Positions 54,138 through 64,000 of a stretch of 64,000 bases of DNA are shown here, piece after piece; the first letter of the stretch is position 1; each line of letters opens with the position of its first letter. This stretch comes from Roseovarius azorensis (lineage in GTDB: Bacteria; Pseudomonadota; Alphaproteobacteria; Rhodobacterales; Rhodobacteraceae): contig NZ_FOAG01000010.1 in the NCBI RefSeq assembly GCF_900109455.1, forward strand, positions 58,013-122,012, read 5' to 3'. The position numbers and the translations under genes were made by a program. The notes below the pieces were generated by a model. It saw only the letters and a list, made by a program, of their open reading frames with translations, searched no databases and was not told where the DNA came from.

Positions 54138-54211
54138 CGGGGCCTCCTCCTCGGGCAGAATCTCCGCCCGATCACTCCACCCGATCCGCAGGCCATGCGC
54201 CTTGATCAAGA

Positions 54212-54895
54212 TCAACCCGCCACCACGCGCCCCTGATCAAGCCGCAGAATCCGGTCCATCCGGGCCGCAAGCTCCAGATTATGCGTCGCGATCAGCGCCG
54301 ACAGGCCGCTGTCCCGCACCAGCAGTTCCAGCGCCGCAAAGACCTGATCCGAAGTGCCGGGATCAAGGTTGCCGGTCGGCTCGTCCGCCAGCAGGATCCG
54401 CGGGCTGTTCGCAAGCGCCCGGCAGAACGCCACCCGCTGCTGCTCGCCACCCGACAGGGCCGAGGGGCGATGCCCCGCCCGCGCACCCACACCCACCTGT
54501 TCCAGCAACTCACGGGCCCGCGCCTCTGCCGTCCGTCGCGCCACCCCGTCGGCCAGTTGTGGCAGCACCACGTTTTCCAGCGCCGTGAACTCGGGCAAAA
54601 GGTGGTGGAACTGATAGACAAATCCCACCTCCTGCCGCCGCAGGGTCGTGCGCCGCCGGTCGCTCAGGCCGGTCATGTCCTCACCGCCGATCTCGACCCG
54701 GCCCGCATCGGCAGTGTCCAGCAGCCCCGCGATATGCAGCAGCGTCGATTTGCCCGCCCCGGATGGCGCGACCAGCGCCACCATCTCGCCGCGCGCCAGC
54801 ACCAGGTCGGCACCCATCAGCACCCGCACCTCGCCGGTCTGCCCGCGGTTATAGACTTTTTCGACACCGGAAAGGCGCAGCATCGCATCACTCAT
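54212..54895 (-). CDS. lolD: Lipoprotein-releasing ABC transporter ATPase
   Basis: 227 residues. Walker [10 protein letters not shown] at 43-51 (first Gly replaced by Ala), Q-loop [19 protein letters not shown], signature [11 protein letters not shown] and Walker [13 protein letters not shown] are present. The Q-loop region [13 protein letters not shown] is a LolD hallmark. With the membrane subunit it extracts lipoproteins from the inner membrane to LolA. Start overlaps the lolC/E stop by 8 bp. Confidence 0.93.
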   Translation of the reverse strand: MSDAMLRLSGVEKVYNRGQTGEVRVLMGADLVLARGEMVALVAPSGAGKSTLLHIAGLLDTADAGRVEIGGEDMTGLSDRRRTTLRRQEVGFVYQFHHLLPEFTALENVVLPQLADGVARRTAEARARELLEQVGVGARAGHRPSALSGGEQQRVAFCRALANSPRILLADEPTGNLDPGTSDQVFAALELLVRDSGLSALIATHNLELAARMDRILRLDQGRVVAG

Positions 54896-56177
54896 AGCGC
54901 AGCGCCTCGACCGGGTTCATCCGCGCCGCCCGCCGCGCCGGAAAAATCGTCACCACGAACGACAGCCCCAGCGACAAGGCGACCGCCGACATCACATCGC
55001 CCACCTGCAACTTTGCTGGCAGATGGTAGATCCCGCGGATCGACGGATCCCAGACCTGCCCGCCCATCACCACGTTCACGAAACTGAAGATCGGGTCGAT
55101 ATAGATGGCAAAAAGGCACCCCAGCACAACACCCATCGCCGTCCCGATCAGCCCGGTGAACGCACCGCAGATGAAAAACACCCGCAGGACCGACCCCTCG
55201 GTCAGCCCCATGGTGCGCAGGATGCCGATATCGCGCCCCTTGTTCTTGACCAGCATGATCAGCCCGCTCGTGATGTTCATCGCGGCGATCAGCACGAGAA
55301 TCGACAGGATCACGAACATCACGTTGTCCTCGACCTCGAGCGCGCGCAGGAACGATCCGCTCGAATCCTGCCAGCTCCAGAGCTGTGCGCGTTCTCCGGC
55401 GGCCCTGAGCAGCGGCAGCGTCAGCGCCGCGACGTTCTCGGGCTCTTCAACAATCACCTCCAGTTCATCGGCGCGGCCATCGCGGTTGAAAAACGTCTGC
55501 GCCTCGGCGAACGGCAGATAGACCCGCACCCGATCGATGTCATAACGCCCGGCAGAAAAGATATAGACCACCTCATAGGCATTGACCCGCGGGCTTGTGC
55601 CAAGCGGCGTCTTGACACCGTTGGGCGAGATGAGCCTGATCCGCTCACCCACCGTCACGCCCAGTTCCTGCGCCACGCCCGAGCCGATCGCGATACCCTC
55701 CTCGAACCGCGCGATATCGCCCAGGCTCGTCTCGGGATCGGCTACGCGCGGGATGCGTTCCAGATCGTCGGGCGCTATACCAAAGACCTGCACGCCTGCA
55801 TTGCGGTCGCGCGCATTGGCCATGACCTGCCCCTTGATCAGTGGCGCCACCCGCACGACGCCGGGCACGCCGCGCACGCGCTCGGCCATGGCCGCGAAAT
55901 CCTCTATCGTGCGGTCGATCTGCCCGGTCTGTCCATCGACCGAGCCGATATTGTAGATCGTCACATGCGCATTAGCGCCCAGGATCGTATCGACGAATTC
56001 CGCACGAAACCCCGAGCGCACCGCCAGCGTAGCAATCAGGGCGAACACCGCAAGCGTGATCCCGATGAGGCTGATCCAGGTCATCACGCTCACCCCTCCC
56101 TCGGCGCGCTTGGCGCGCAGATAGCGCCAGGCGATCATCCACTCAAAGGCGGCAAAGGGGGCAGGCGATCTGGCCAT
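54888..56177 (-). CDS. Lipoprotein-releasing ABC transporter permease (LolC/E)
   Basis: A 429-residue inner-membrane protein with one N-terminal helix, a large periplasmic MacB-like domain (about 45-265) and three C-terminal helices. The start [30 protein letters not shown] and the end [17 protein letters not shown] are typical of LolC/E. A single gene here suggests the homodimeric LolCE-type (LolF-like) arrangement common in alphaproteobacteria. Confidence 0.93.
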   Translation of the reverse strand: MARSPAPFAAFEWMIAWRYLRAKRAEGGVSVMTWISLIGITLAVFALIATLAVRSGFRAEFVDTILGANAHVTIYNIGSVDGQTGQIDRTIEDFAAMAERVRGVPGVVRVAPLIKGQVMANARDRNAGVQVFGIAPDDLERIPRVADPETSLGDIARFEEGIAIGSGVAQELGVTVGERIRLISPNGVKTPLGTSPRVNAYEVVYIFSAGRYDIDRVRVYLPFAEAQTFFNRDGRADELEVIVEEPENVAALTLPLLRAAGERAQLWSWQDSSGSFLRALEVEDNVMFVILSILVLIAAMNITSGLIMLVKNKGRDIGILRTMGLTEGSVLRVFFICGAFTGLIGTAMGVVLGCLFAIYIDPIFSFVNVVMGGQVWDPSIRGIYHLPAKLQVGDVMSAVALSLGLSFVVTIFPARRAARMNPVEALRYE

Positions 56178-56318
56178 TCCGGCTCCTTGGTCAAACTCGC
56201 GCGGACAGTGCGTTTTTCCCCCGGTGGCGTCAAGGCAGGGTGGCGCGTTTCGGCCCGATGCGGCTGTGCGGGCTGTCTTGCCGGGCCGGACGGGGCATGC
56301 TCCGCCCCTCGCCCCGTC

Positions 56319-56810
56319 TCAGCCTTCGGGCGAGATGTCGAAATGCAGCACGTCCTCACGGTGCCCCAACCCCTGATAGAGAGCGATTGCCGGATCGTCG
56401 CCATGGTCGGCCTGAACAAAAATCACCCAGGCGCCACGCGCCCTTGCCAGCGCCTGCAAGCGGCGGATCAGGGCTGTCGCAACCCCGCGCCGCCGCCACC
56501 CGGCATCCACGGCCAGATCGTAGATGTAGATTTCGCGCCGCGCCTGCTCGAACTTGTCGAGCACATAGGCCGCAAGCCCACCGATTACCGCGCCATCCGC
56601 CTCGGCCACAAGCGCGATGAAATGCTCCGCCGCCAACAAGCGGCGCGCGTAATCGGCATCGGGCTGCGCCGCCGCATAGGTCTCCGGCATCTCGAAGACC
56701 CGCGAAAACAGCGCCAGCATCGCCCGGAACCGTTCCAGATCCTCCGGTCCCAGCTCGTGCAGGTCACAGCCTGCGGACGGCTCTGCATCCCGCGACAACA
56801 CCCCCCTCAC
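56319..56810 (-). CDS. GNAT acetyltransferase, AAC(3)-I-like
   Basis: 163 residues from GTG 56808-56810, which overlaps the proS stop (GTGA). Several blocks closely match AAC(3)-I aminoglycoside N-acetyltransferases: [59 protein letters not shown] (acetyl-CoA loop) and [24 protein letters not shown]. The translational coupling to the housekeeping proS argues for a long-resident chromosomal gene with perhaps another natural substrate. Resistance must not be assumed from sequence. Confidence 0.83.
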   Translation of the reverse strand: MRGVLSRDAEPSAGCDLHELGPEDLERFRAMLALFSRVFEMPETYAAAQPDADYARRLLAAEHFIALVAEADGAVIGGLAAYVLDKFEQARREIYIYDLAVDAGWRRRGVATALIRRLQALARARGAWVIFVQADHGDDPAIALYQGLGHREDVLHFDISPEG

Positions 56811-58162
56811 AACGCCGGGCGCAGCACATGCCCCGCATAGGCCAACGCCAGCTTTTCCACCGCCTGTTCGGGCGGCAGTTCCTCGCTCTCGCCGGTGCGG
56901 CGGCTGGTCAGTTCGACCACACCGTTCTTCAGTCCGCGCGGTCCCACCGTGATCCACCAGGGCAGACCGATCAGATCCATCGTGGCAAATTTGCCCCCGG
57001 CCCGCTCGTCGCGGTCGTCATAAAGCGGCTCCAGCCCCAGCGCCATCAGAGAGGCATAGATTGCCTCACAGGCTGCGTCCGCCTCGGGATCGCCCTGCTT
57101 GAGGTTGACGATTCCGGCATGATAGGGCGTCACCCCCTCGGGCCAGATGATCCCCTTGTCGTCGTGTGATGCCTCGATGATCGCACCCACCAGACGACTC
57201 ACGCCGATGCCGTGACTACCCATATGCACCGGCACGGATTTTCCGTCCGGCCCCTGCACGGTGGCCCTCATCGGCTCTGAATACTTGGTGCCAAAGTAGA
57301 ATATCTGCCCCACCTCGATCCCCCGGCTCGACTTGCGCCGCACCTCGGGGATGGCGTTGAATTTCGCCTCATCGTGCGTCTCGTCGGTGCGCGCATAGGG
57401 CGTGGTCCATTCCCTGACAATGGCTTCGCATTCCTCGCGGCTGTTGTAATCCACCACTCGGTCGCCCAGGGTCAGATCGGTGATCGCGCTGTCATAGAAC
57501 ACCTCCGACTCGCCGGTGTCTGCCAGCACCAGGAATTCATGCGTATCGTCGCCCCCGATCGGTCCCGAATCCGCCCGCATCGGAATGGCCTGCAACCCCA
57601 TTCGCTCGTAGGTGCGCAGATAGCTGACCATATGCCGGTTATAGGCGTGCAACGCATCCTCCTTGGTCAGGTCGAAATTGTATCCGTCCTTCATGAAGAA
57701 TTCCCGCCCCCGCATCACGCCGAACCGGGGCCGTACCTCGTCGCGGAATTTCCATTGGATATGATAGAGCGTCAGCGGCAGATCCTTGTAACTGCCGACA
57801 TGCGCGCGGAAAATATCGGTAATCAGTTCCTCATTGGTCGGCCCATAGAGCATGTCACGCCCGTGTCGATCGGTGACCCGCAGCATTTCCGCGCCGTAAT
57901 CGTCATAGCGCCCGCTCTCGCGCCACAGATCCGCCGATTGCAGCGTTGGCATCAGCATCGGGATATGGCCGGCGCGCACCTGCTCTTCATGCACGATATT
58001 CTCCAGCTTGCGCAGAACCTTGAAACCCAGCGGCAGCCAGGAATAAATCCCCGCGGTCGCCTGCTTGATCATCCCCGCCCGCAGCATCAGCCGATGCGAC
58101 GCAATCTGCGCCTCGGCAGGGGTTTCCTTGAGAACAGGCAGAAAGTAGCGGCTCAGACGCAT
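56807..58162 (-). CDS. proS: Prolyl-tRNA synthetase (short alphaproteobacterial type)
   Basis: A 451-residue class II synthetase charging tRNA(Pro). Motif 2 is in [23 protein letters not shown] and motif 3 in [14 protein letters not shown]. The length and the missing INS editing domain show the short type found in alphaproteobacteria. Start ATG 58160-58162 ([19 protein letters not shown]) with AGAGG six bases upstream; the longer open frame has no support. Divergent from the AI-2E permease gene across 149 bp. Confidence 0.96.
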   Translation of the reverse strand: MRLSRYFLPVLKETPAEAQIASHRLMLRAGMIKQATAGIYSWLPLGFKVLRKLENIVHEEQVRAGHIPMLMPTLQSADLWRESGRYDDYGAEMLRVTDRHGRDMLYGPTNEELITDIFRAHVGSYKDLPLTLYHIQWKFRDEVRPRFGVMRGREFFMKDGYNFDLTKEDALHAYNRHMVSYLRTYERMGLQAIPMRADSGPIGGDDTHEFLVLADTGESEVFYDSAITDLTLGDRVVDYNSREECEAIVREWTTPYARTDETHDEAKFNAIPEVRRKSSRGIEVGQIFYFGTKYSEPMRATVQGPDGKSVPVHMGSHGIGVSRLVGAIIEASHDDKGIIWPEGVTPYHAGIVNLKQGDPEADAACEAIYASLMALGLEPLYDDRDERAGGKFATMDLIGLPWWITVGPRGLKNGVVELTSRRTGESEELPPEQAVEKLALAYAGHVLRPAL

Positions 58163-58311
58163 ATCGGACCTCTGGTCATGGGACATTTGCTCTCGTTTAT
58201 GGCGTTGAACCGCGCCAGACAAGGGAGGATCAACCGCTTTCTCAGCAGTTCCCCTTGAAACCGGACCCCGCATCGGCAATGTGACTACAGGCAACCGGAT
58301 TGATAAAACGC

Positions 58312-59379
58312 ATGGCATTACCGATCAGGGAACAGTTCAAATACTGGGGCATCGCGGCGGCGGTGTTCGTGCTGGCGCTGTGGTTTCTGGGCAATGTGAT
58401 CCTGCCTTTCGTGCTGGGCGGGGCGATTGCCTATTTTCTCGATCCCGTCGCCGACCGGCTGGAGCGGATGGGCCTCAGCCGCGCCGCTGCGGTGGTGGTG
58501 ATCACGCTGGCGGCAATCCTGATCTTTGTCATCATGGCGCTGCTGGTGGTGCCGTCGATCGTCAACCAGGCGGTGGCGCTCTTCAACATCGCACCGCAAC
58601 TGGCGCGCGATCTGCAGGGATTTCTCAACACCCATTTTCCTTCGGTCTTCGAACCGGACTCGGCGCTGCACAAGACGCTCCTGTCGCTGGGAGACACGGT
58701 GCGAGAACGTGGCGTCAAGGTGCTGGAAACCGCGCTCAGCTCTGCCGCCTCGCTCCTCAACATCGTGATCCTGCTGGTCGTGGCGCCTGTGGTGGCGGTT
58801 TACCTGCTCTATGACTGGGATCACATGGTCGAAAGGATCGACCACCTGCTGCCGCGCGATCATGCGCCCGTCATCCGCCGCCTCGCAGGCGAGATCGACG
58901 CCACGCTGGCCAGTTTCATCCGCGGCATGGGCACGGTCTGTCTGATCCTCGGCACCTATTACGCCGTGGCGCTGATGCTGGTCGGGCTGCAATTCGGCCT
59001 CGTGGTCGGGGCCATTGCGGGGCTGGTGACCTTCATTCCCTATGTCGGCGCGATCATTGGCGGCGCGCTTGCTCTCGGGCTCGCGCTCTTTCAGTTCTGG
59101 GGCGAATGGTTCAGCATAGCACTGGTCGCCGCCATCTTTGTCTCGGGTCAGGTGATCGAGGGCAATGTCCTCACGCCCAAGCTGGTCGGTTCTTCGGTCG
59201 GGCTTCACCCTGTCTGGCTGATCTTTGCGCTATCGGTCTTTGGCGCGCTTTTCGGCTTTGTCGGCATGCTGGTGGCGGTGCCGGTCGCGGCGGCCATCGG
59301 CGTTCTGGCGCGGTTTGCCATCGGGCAATATACCCAGAGCCGCCTTTATCGCGGACTGGACACGCAGGACGATACGTGA
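58312..59379 (+). CDS. AI-2E family transporter
   Basis: A 355-residue membrane protein with about eight helices in the YdiK/PerM/TqsA pattern. Family blocks are [55 protein letters not shown] and [29 protein letters not shown]. Proposed roles range from autoinducer-2 export to ion transport. The A of its TGA is the first base of hdaA (TGATG), so it is coupled to that gene. Confidence 0.92.
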   Translation: MALPIREQFKYWGIAAAVFVLALWFLGNVILPFVLGGAIAYFLDPVADRLERMGLSRAAAVVVITLAAILIFVIMALLVVPSIVNQAVALFNIAPQLARDLQGFLNTHFPSVFEPDSALHKTLLSLGDTVRERGVKVLETALSSAASLLNIVILLVVAPVVAVYLLYDWDHMVERIDHLLPRDHAPVIRRLAGEIDATLASFIRGMGTVCLILGTYYAVALMLVGLQFGLVVGAIAGLVTFIPYVGAIIGGALALGLALFQFWGEWFSIALVAAIFVSGQVIEGNVLTPKLVGSSVGLHPVWLIFALSVFGALFGFVGMLVAVPVAAAIGVLARFAIGQYTQSRLYRGLDTQDDT

Positions 59380-60053
59380 TGCCCCGCCAACTCAGTTTTG
59401 ACCTGCCCGTGCGCGCGGCACTGGGGCGCGAGGATTTCTTTGTCTCGCCCGCCAATGTCCAGGCGGTGACATTGATCGAGGGCTGGCAGAACTGGCCCGA
59501 CCGCAAGCTGGTCCTGATAGGCCCGCCCGGTGCGGGCAAGACGCATCTCGCGCATGTCTGGGCCGCGCTTTCGGGTGCGCGGATCGTAACCGGGGCCGAC
59601 ATCGGCAATGCCGACATCCCGACCCTTGCCACTGGTTCCGTCGCGGTCGAGGATGCCGACCGCATCGTCGGCAAGTGCGCCGCCGAAGAGGCGCTATTTC
59701 ACCTCCACAACCTGACGCTGGCCGAGGGCAATGCGCTGCTGCTGACCGCATGTCGCCCCCCCAATCTCTGGCCGCTCGGCCTGCCGGATCTGGCCAGCCG
59801 TGTGCAGGGCACGCTGCTCGCTCATCTGCACGAACCCGATGATGCGCTCCTGGCTGCGGTGCTGACCAAGCTCTTTGCCGACCGCCAGATCGCACCAAGC
59901 CCCGATACCATCCCCTATCTCGCACGCCACATGGAGCGCTCGTTCGACACGGCCCGTCGGGCGGTCGCCCGCCTCGACGAAGCCGCCCTGGCAGAACGCC
60001 GCCCGATCACCCGTGCCCTCGCGGTCGAGGTGCTGGACAAACTGCGCGAATAA
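59379..60053 (+). CDS. hdaA: DnaA-related replication regulator HdaA
   Basis: A 224-residue DnaA-like AAA+ protein without the DNA-binding domain. Walker A is GPPGAGKTHLAHVW and an arginine-rich sensor 2-type helix is SFDTARRAVARLDE. The N-terminal QLSFDLP resembles the clamp-binding motif that Hda/HdaA uses to engage the sliding clamp. It promotes hydrolysis of DnaA-ATP to prevent re-initiation. ppk1 follows 49 bp later on the same strand. Confidence 0.92.
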   Translation: MPRQLSFDLPVRAALGREDFFVSPANVQAVTLIEGWQNWPDRKLVLIGPPGAGKTHLAHVWAALSGARIVTGADIGNADIPTLATGSVAVEDADRIVGKCAAEEALFHLHNLTLAEGNALLLTACRPPNLWPLGLPDLASRVQGTLLAHLHEPDDALLAAVLTKLFADRQIAPSPDTIPYLARHMERSFDTARRAVARLDEAALAERRPITRALAVEVLDKLRE

Positions 60054-60102
60054 CACCACCCTGCTTCATTAACCCGTTACATGACAGCGCCATAAGGCCC
60101 CA

Positions 60103-62277
60103 ATGACCCCAGCAGATTTCCTCAAATCCCCCTTGCCGGAACCAGCCGATCTGCCTGATATCGACATCAAGGGGCCGGGCCGCTTTTTCAACCGCGAACT
60201 GAGCTGGCTGGGTTTCAACTGGCGGGTGCTGGAAGAGGCGCAGAACCACCGCGTGCCGCTGCTGGAACGCCTGCGGTTCCTGTCCATTTCAGCCAACAAT
60301 CTCGATGAATTCTACAACGTCCGCGTGGCGGGCCTGCGCGAACTGGCGCAGGCGGGCAACACCACCCCCGCCGCCGACGGGCTGACCCCGGCCGAACAGT
60401 TGGTGCTGATCAACGAGAACGCCCGCAAACTGCTCGAATCGCAGCAGAACACCTACGAGGCCCTGCGGGTCGAGATGGAAGCCGAGAACATCTCGATTCT
60501 CGATCACACCAGCGTCACCGACGAGGACAAGACACATCTCGCCGAGGTCTTCCTGCACAAGGTCTTTCCGGTGCTGTCGCCACTGGCGATCGACCCCGCG
60601 CATCCGTTCCCGTTCATCCCCAACCTGGGCTATTCGCTGGCCCTGCAGATGGAGCGCCGCACCGACAAGCGTCCGCTTCAGGCGCTGCTGCCGATTCCGC
60701 AGCAGATCGACCGTTTCGTCACCCTGCCCGCACCCGACGGCACGTTCCGCTTTCTGCCGCTCGAGGAATTGCTGCTGCTGCACCTGCACAGCCTCTTTCC
60801 AGGTTACAGATACCGGGGTCACTGCGCCTTTCGCGTGCTGCGCGACAGCGATCTCGAGGTCGAGGAAGAGGCTGAGGATCTGGTGCGCGAATTCGAGGTG
60901 GCGCTGAAACGCCGCCGCCGCGGCGAGGTGGTGCGGATGAAGATCTCTGCCGATGCCCCACCCGCGCTGCGCGATGTCATCATGGAGGAACTGCACGTCA
61001 TTCCCGACGAGGTCGTCGAGGTCAACGGCATGATCGGTCTGGCCGATCTCAAGGAACTTGTGCTCGATGCGCGCCCCGATCTCCTTTGGCCCTCCTTCGT
61101 GCCGCGCGTGCCCGAACGGGTGCAGGACCACAGCGGCGACATGTTCGCCGCGATCCGGCAAAAGGACATGCTGCTGCATCACCCCTACGAGACATTCGAC
61201 ATGGTTATCCGCTTTCTGCAACAGGCGGCGCGTGACCCCGACGTGGTAGCGATCAAGCAGACGCTCTATCGTACCTCACGCAATTCACCCATCGTCGAGG
61301 CACTGTGCGAGGCGGCCGAGGACGGCAAATCGGTGACCGCGCTGGTCGAACTCAAGGCGCGCTTTGACGAGGCGGCGAACATCCGGCAATCGCGGCGGCT
61401 GGAACGGGCGGGCGCACATGTGGTCTATGGGTTTCTCGACCTCAAGACCCATGCCAAGATTTCCACCGTCGTGCGCCGCGAAGGCGACAACCTGGTAACC
61501 TATACCCATTACGGCACCGGCAACTACCACCCGATCACCGCCAAGATCTATACCGACCTGTCGTTCTTTACCTGTGACGCCAAGCTGGGGCGCGACGCGA
61601 CCAAGGTTTTCAACTATCTCTCCGGTTATGCCCAGCCCGAGAGCCTGGATAACCTCGCCATCTCGCCCATCACCCTCAAGCCGCGCCTGCTCGAACTGAT
61701 CGCCACCGAGGCCGATCATGCCCGCGCCGGGCGCCCGGCGGCGATCTGGGCCAAGATGAATTCGCTGATCGACCCCGATGTGATCGACGCCCTCTATGCC
61801 GCCTCAGAGGCTGGGGTCAGGATCGACCTCGTGGTGCGCGGCATCTGCGGGCTGCGCCCCGGCATCCGGGGGCTGAGCGGCAATATCCGCGTCAAATCCA
61901 TCGTCGGGCGATTCCTGGAACATTCGCGCATCGTCTGCTTCGGCAATAGCGCCGGGCTACCCTCGAAAAAGGCGCGGGTCTTCATTTCCTCCGCCGACTG
62001 GATGGGACGCAACCTGGTGCGCCGGGTCGAAACCCTGGTCGAGATCGAGAACGCAACCGTCAAGGCCCAGATCGTCAGCCAGATTATGGCCGCCAACATG
62101 GCGGATGTGGCGCAGAGCTGGGTGATGTCCCCCGATGGCAGCTTTACCCGCGCCTCCCTGCCCGAGGGCGAATTCGCCTTCAACTGCCACCGTTTCTTCA
62201 TGGAAAACCCCTCGCTCTCCGGACGCGGCTCTGCGGGCGCGTCGGATGTGCCGAAACTGACCCATACGGATGATTGA
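60103..62277 (+). CDS. ppk: Polyphosphate kinase 1
   Basis: A 724-residue enzyme building polyphosphate from [20 protein letters not shown] and [15 protein letters not shown] mark the N-domain. The phospholipase-D-like catalytic core has the autophosphorylated histidine H450 in LKTHAK and the second catalytic H607 in [26 protein letters not shown] is strictly conserved in the family. The stop overlaps a TTG frame opening of ppx, so ppk-ppx are an operon. Confidence 0.97.
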   Translation: MTPADFLKSPLPEPADLPDIDIKGPGRFFNRELSWLGFNWRVLEEAQNHRVPLLERLRFLSISANNLDEFYNVRVAGLRELAQAGNTTPAADGLTPAEQLVLINENARKLLESQQNTYEALRVEMEAENISILDHTSVTDEDKTHLAEVFLHKVFPVLSPLAIDPAHPFPFIPNLGYSLALQMERRTDKRPLQALLPIPQQIDRFVTLPAPDGTFRFLPLEELLLLHLHSLFPGYRYRGHCAFRVLRDSDLEVEEEAEDLVREFEVALKRRRRGEVVRMKISADAPPALRDVIMEELHVIPDEVVEVNGMIGLADLKELVLDARPDLLWPSFVPRVPERVQDHSGDMFAAIRQKDMLLHHPYETFDMVIRFLQQAARDPDVVAIKQTLYRTSRNSPIVEALCEAAEDGKSVTALVELKARFDEAANIRQSRRLERAGAHVVYGFLDLKTHAKISTVVRREGDNLVTYTHYGTGNYHPITAKIYTDLSFFTCDAKLGRDATKVFNYLSGYAQPESLDNLAISPITLKPRLLELIATEADHARAGRPAAIWAKMNSLIDPDVIDALYAASEAGVRIDLVVRGICGLRPGIRGLSGNIRVKSIVGRFLEHSRIVCFGNSAGLPSKKARVFISSADWMGRNLVRRVETLVEIENATVKAQIVSQIMAANMADVAQSWVMSPDGSFTRASLPEGEFAFNCHRFFMENPSLSGRGSAGASDVPKLTHTDD

Positions 62278-62327
62278 CCCGCGCCCGCCCCTGTCGCATA
62301 GAGGGGACGCACCACAGCGGGGCGACG

Positions 62328-63872
62328 ATGGACGGCACGAACGACCCAACGGAACCTGATGGCGGCCCCTTTGGCCGTCCGCTCTTTGACGGACCCGCTG
62401 CGCGCGCCCTCAGCCGGGTGGGCGTCGTCGATGTTGGCTCCAACTCGGTGCGTCTCGTGGTATTCGACGGCGCCGCCCGCTCTCCGGCCTATTTCTACAA
62501 CGAAAAGATCATGTGCGAACTGGGCGCAGGCATGTCCGACACCGGTCGCCTCAACCCGATGGGCCGAACCCGCGCGCTGGCCGCGATCAAGCGGTTCAAG
62601 CTTCTGGCGGAGGGAATGAACACCGGCCCGCTCGTCATCGTCGCCACCGCCGCCGTGCGCGAGGCTACCGATGGCCCCGATTTCAGCGCAGAGGTGCTGC
62701 GCGAGACCGGCCTCAAACTCTGGGTTATCGACGGGCGCGAAGAGGCGCGGCTCTCCGCGCAGGGCGTGCTGCTTGGCTGGCCCGGCTCCTATGGCCTGGT
62801 CTGCGATCTTGGCGGATCGTCGATGGAACTGGCCGAGATCAACGGCGGCAAGGTGGGCGTGCGCGTCTCTTCGGCCCTCGGGCCGCTCAAGCTGCGCGAC
62901 CTCAGTGGCGGCAAGAAGGCCCGCAAGACCCTGATCCGCGATACGCTCGCCACAATGCGTGCGGAACTGGGCGAGCAGAAGAATCGCCTTTTTCTGGTCG
63001 GCGGATCATGGCGCGCCATCGCCCGGATCGACATGGCCCGCCGCAACTACCCGCTGCACGTTTTGCACGAATATCGCATGACCGCCGCCGATGTGCGCGC
63101 CACAACCCGGTATATCGAGAGTCATGACCTCGAGGAATTGCGCCTCCAAACCGGCGTCTCGGCAGCCCGGATGCCGCTGGTGCCGCAAGCCGCCGAAGTC
63201 CTGCGTGAGGTCGTCAGAACCTTCAGGCCGCATGACATAGCGATTTCCAGCTACGGTATCCGAGAAGGGCTGCTCTACGAACAGATGCCGCAACAACTGC
63301 GCGACCGCGACCCGCTGATCGAGGCCTGCCGCTTTGCCGAGCACAAGGACGCGCGGCTGCCCGGTTTTGGCCGGGTGATTTATCACTTCATCCTGCCGCT
63401 TTTCAAATCGGCCAAGCCCGAGCGCCTGCGCCTGATCCGCGCCGCCTGTCTGCTGCACGATGTTAGTTGGCGCGCGCATCCCGATTACCGTGCCGAGGTC
63501 TGCTTTGACAACGCCACCCGCGCCAATCTGGGTGGGCTCAAACATTCCGAGCGGGTCTATCTTGGCCTCGCCCTTCTGCACCGCTACTCCAACAAACGCG
63601 ATGGCAGCCGCTTTGCCGCTCTGGAACAACTGATTTCCGAGCAGGAACTGCACGAAGCCGAAGTGGTGGGCAAGGCGATGCGGTTTGCCGCGATGCTCTG
63701 GCTCAAACGCGACGCGCATCTGGGCGAAATCCGCTGGTTCCCGAAAAAGAAAGTGCTCGAACTGCGCCTCTCGCCCGAAGCCGCGCCCCTCTTTGGCGAG
63801 GTGGCGCAGGCGCGCTTTGCATCGCTGGCGCTCGCGCTGTCTGCCCGCACGGTGATCACCGATCCCTCCTGA
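62328..63872 (+). CDS. ppx: Exopolyphosphatase / guanosine pentaphosphatase
   Basis: 514 residues from ATG 62328; a TTG at 62274 overlapping the ppk stop is an alternative start. The ASKHA phosphate-binding loops are VVDVGSNSVRLVVFD, the ATAAVREATDG region and CDLGGSSMELAEI. The C-terminal HD-like domain includes LLHDVSWRAHPDYRAE. It degrades polyphosphate processively and may hydrolyse pppGpp. Pairing with ppk balances polyphosphate. Confidence 0.95.
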   Translation: MDGTNDPTEPDGGPFGRPLFDGPAARALSRVGVVDVGSNSVRLVVFDGAARSPAYFYNEKIMCELGAGMSDTGRLNPMGRTRALAAIKRFKLLAEGMNTGPLVIVATAAVREATDGPDFSAEVLRETGLKLWVIDGREEARLSAQGVLLGWPGSYGLVCDLGGSSMELAEINGGKVGVRVSSALGPLKLRDLSGGKKARKTLIRDTLATMRAELGEQKNRLFLVGGSWRAIARIDMARRNYPLHVLHEYRMTAADVRATTRYIESHDLEELRLQTGVSAARMPLVPQAAEVLREVVRTFRPHDIAISSYGIREGLLYEQMPQQLRDRDPLIEACRFAEHKDARLPGFGRVIYHFILPLFKSAKPERLRLIRAACLLHDVSWRAHPDYRAEVCFDNATRANLGGLKHSERVYLGLALLHRYSNKRDGSRFAALEQLISEQELHEAEVVGKAMRFAAMLWLKRDAHLGEIRWFPKKKVLELRLSPEAAPLFGEVAQARFASLALALSARTVITDPS

Positions 63873-63906
63873 GGCACTGCCCGCCTGTCATTCACAGCAC
63901 CGGCCT

Positions 63907-64000
63907 AAAGCGGTTTGCGTTTGATCTGAATCGAATGGGGATTCACAGGAGGATTTTTGTCTGATTCACTTCTGTTTGGAGGTGGATCATGGGCAAACCC
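63907..64000 (+). mobile_element. Left end of an insertion sequence, probably IS630 family (truncated by window)
   Basis: Starts after TA (63905-63906), the target dinucleotide of IS630 elements. AAGCGGTTTGCGTTTGATCTGAATCG could be the terminal inverted repeat. GAATC-GAATGGG-GATTC is a small dyad within it. A strong RBS and an ATG encoding MGKP follow. The right end and transposase core are outside the window, so the family is inferred. Confidence 0.5.
63989..64000 (+). CDS. Transposase N-terminus (partial, MGKP...)
   Basis: ATG at 63989-63991 preceded by GGAGGT. Only four codons are inside the window. IS630-type transposases of this group often begin MGKP, which fits the TA-flanked end at 63907. 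Confidence 0.45.

Noticed and set aside
55023..56840. Open plus-strand frame of 605 codons opposite lolC/E and the acetyltransferase
   Set aside because: Histidine/arginine-rich shadow translation; both minus-strand genes are well supported.

Overview
The window is 64 kb of GC-rich chromosome from an alphaproteobacterium, most likely the Rhodobacteraceae (Roseobacter group). Pointers to this are the split F1-only ATP synthase operon (atpHAGDC without F0 genes) next to an H-type-lectin gene, the short type-3 ProS, hdaA upstream of ppk-ppx, a plant-type glutamate-cysteine ligase and the tandem peptide deformylases. A BciA-type 8-vinyl reductase of bacteriochlorophyll synthesis suggests that the strain, or a recent ancestor, is an aerobic anoxygenic phototroph. 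Nearly everything is core housekeeping. I see no rRNA, tRNA, CRISPR array or prophage. Accessory DNA is limited to an AT-richer islet (about 7.4-8.3 kb) and the start of an insertion sequence at the right edge.

Layout. 0-3.6 kb: rnhA and a TRIC-type channel (+), then two small GlsB-like membrane proteins, fmt, a degenerate deformylase and def (-). 3.7-9.3 kb: MalY/PatB aminotransferase, bciA, hpf, glutathionyl-hydroquinone reductase, a HEPN-like orphan, a manganese-type cupin and rpmB. 9.4-14.7 kb: DUF2946/PCu(A)C copper pair, cobB, a low-Mr phosphatase, an HpsN-like HisD paralogue with an Asp/Glu racemase, and a divergent HxlR regulator/membrane protein pair with a candidate operator. 14.8-22.8 kb: OmpA protein, ubiA, rsmE, gshA, a SnoaL protein and a LuxR-TolB-TPR regulator. 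22.8-26.5 kb: pyrimidine/phospholipid block (pyrB, hypothetical, small ORF, pyrC', plsY, small ORF), all on the minus strand.

26.7-38.6 kb: uracil-DNA glycosylase, LysE exporter and moaB; an RND efflux pair; ribF, a YcgN-type protein and threonine aldolase; an alpha/beta hydrolase with a chromene-carboxylate isomerase; prs. 38.6-44.2 kb: H-lectin protein and atpHAGDC with a recognisable promoter and a very clear terminator. 44.4-48.5 kb: methyltransferase, gloB, clpA. 48.6-51.6 kb: a stator-like pair (MotA/TolQ/ZorA-type channel plus MotB/ZorB-type protein with an extremely long coiled coil). 51.6-58.2 kb: ChaC-type cyclotransferase, DUF2125, DUF4864, cytochrome c, lolD-lolC/E, an AAC(3)-I-like acetyltransferase translationally coupled to proS. 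58.3-63.9 kb: AI-2E permease, hdaA, ppk1, ppx. 63.9-64 kb: edge of an IS, probably IS630-like.

Recurrent themes are enzyme paralogues that have lost catalytic residues (second deformylase, PyrC'), overlapping start/stop codons within operons, and a repeated G/C palindrome of the type GGTGGGG-loop-CCCCACC at gene ends. Everything here is read by eye. Family names come from recognised motifs, not from database searches.
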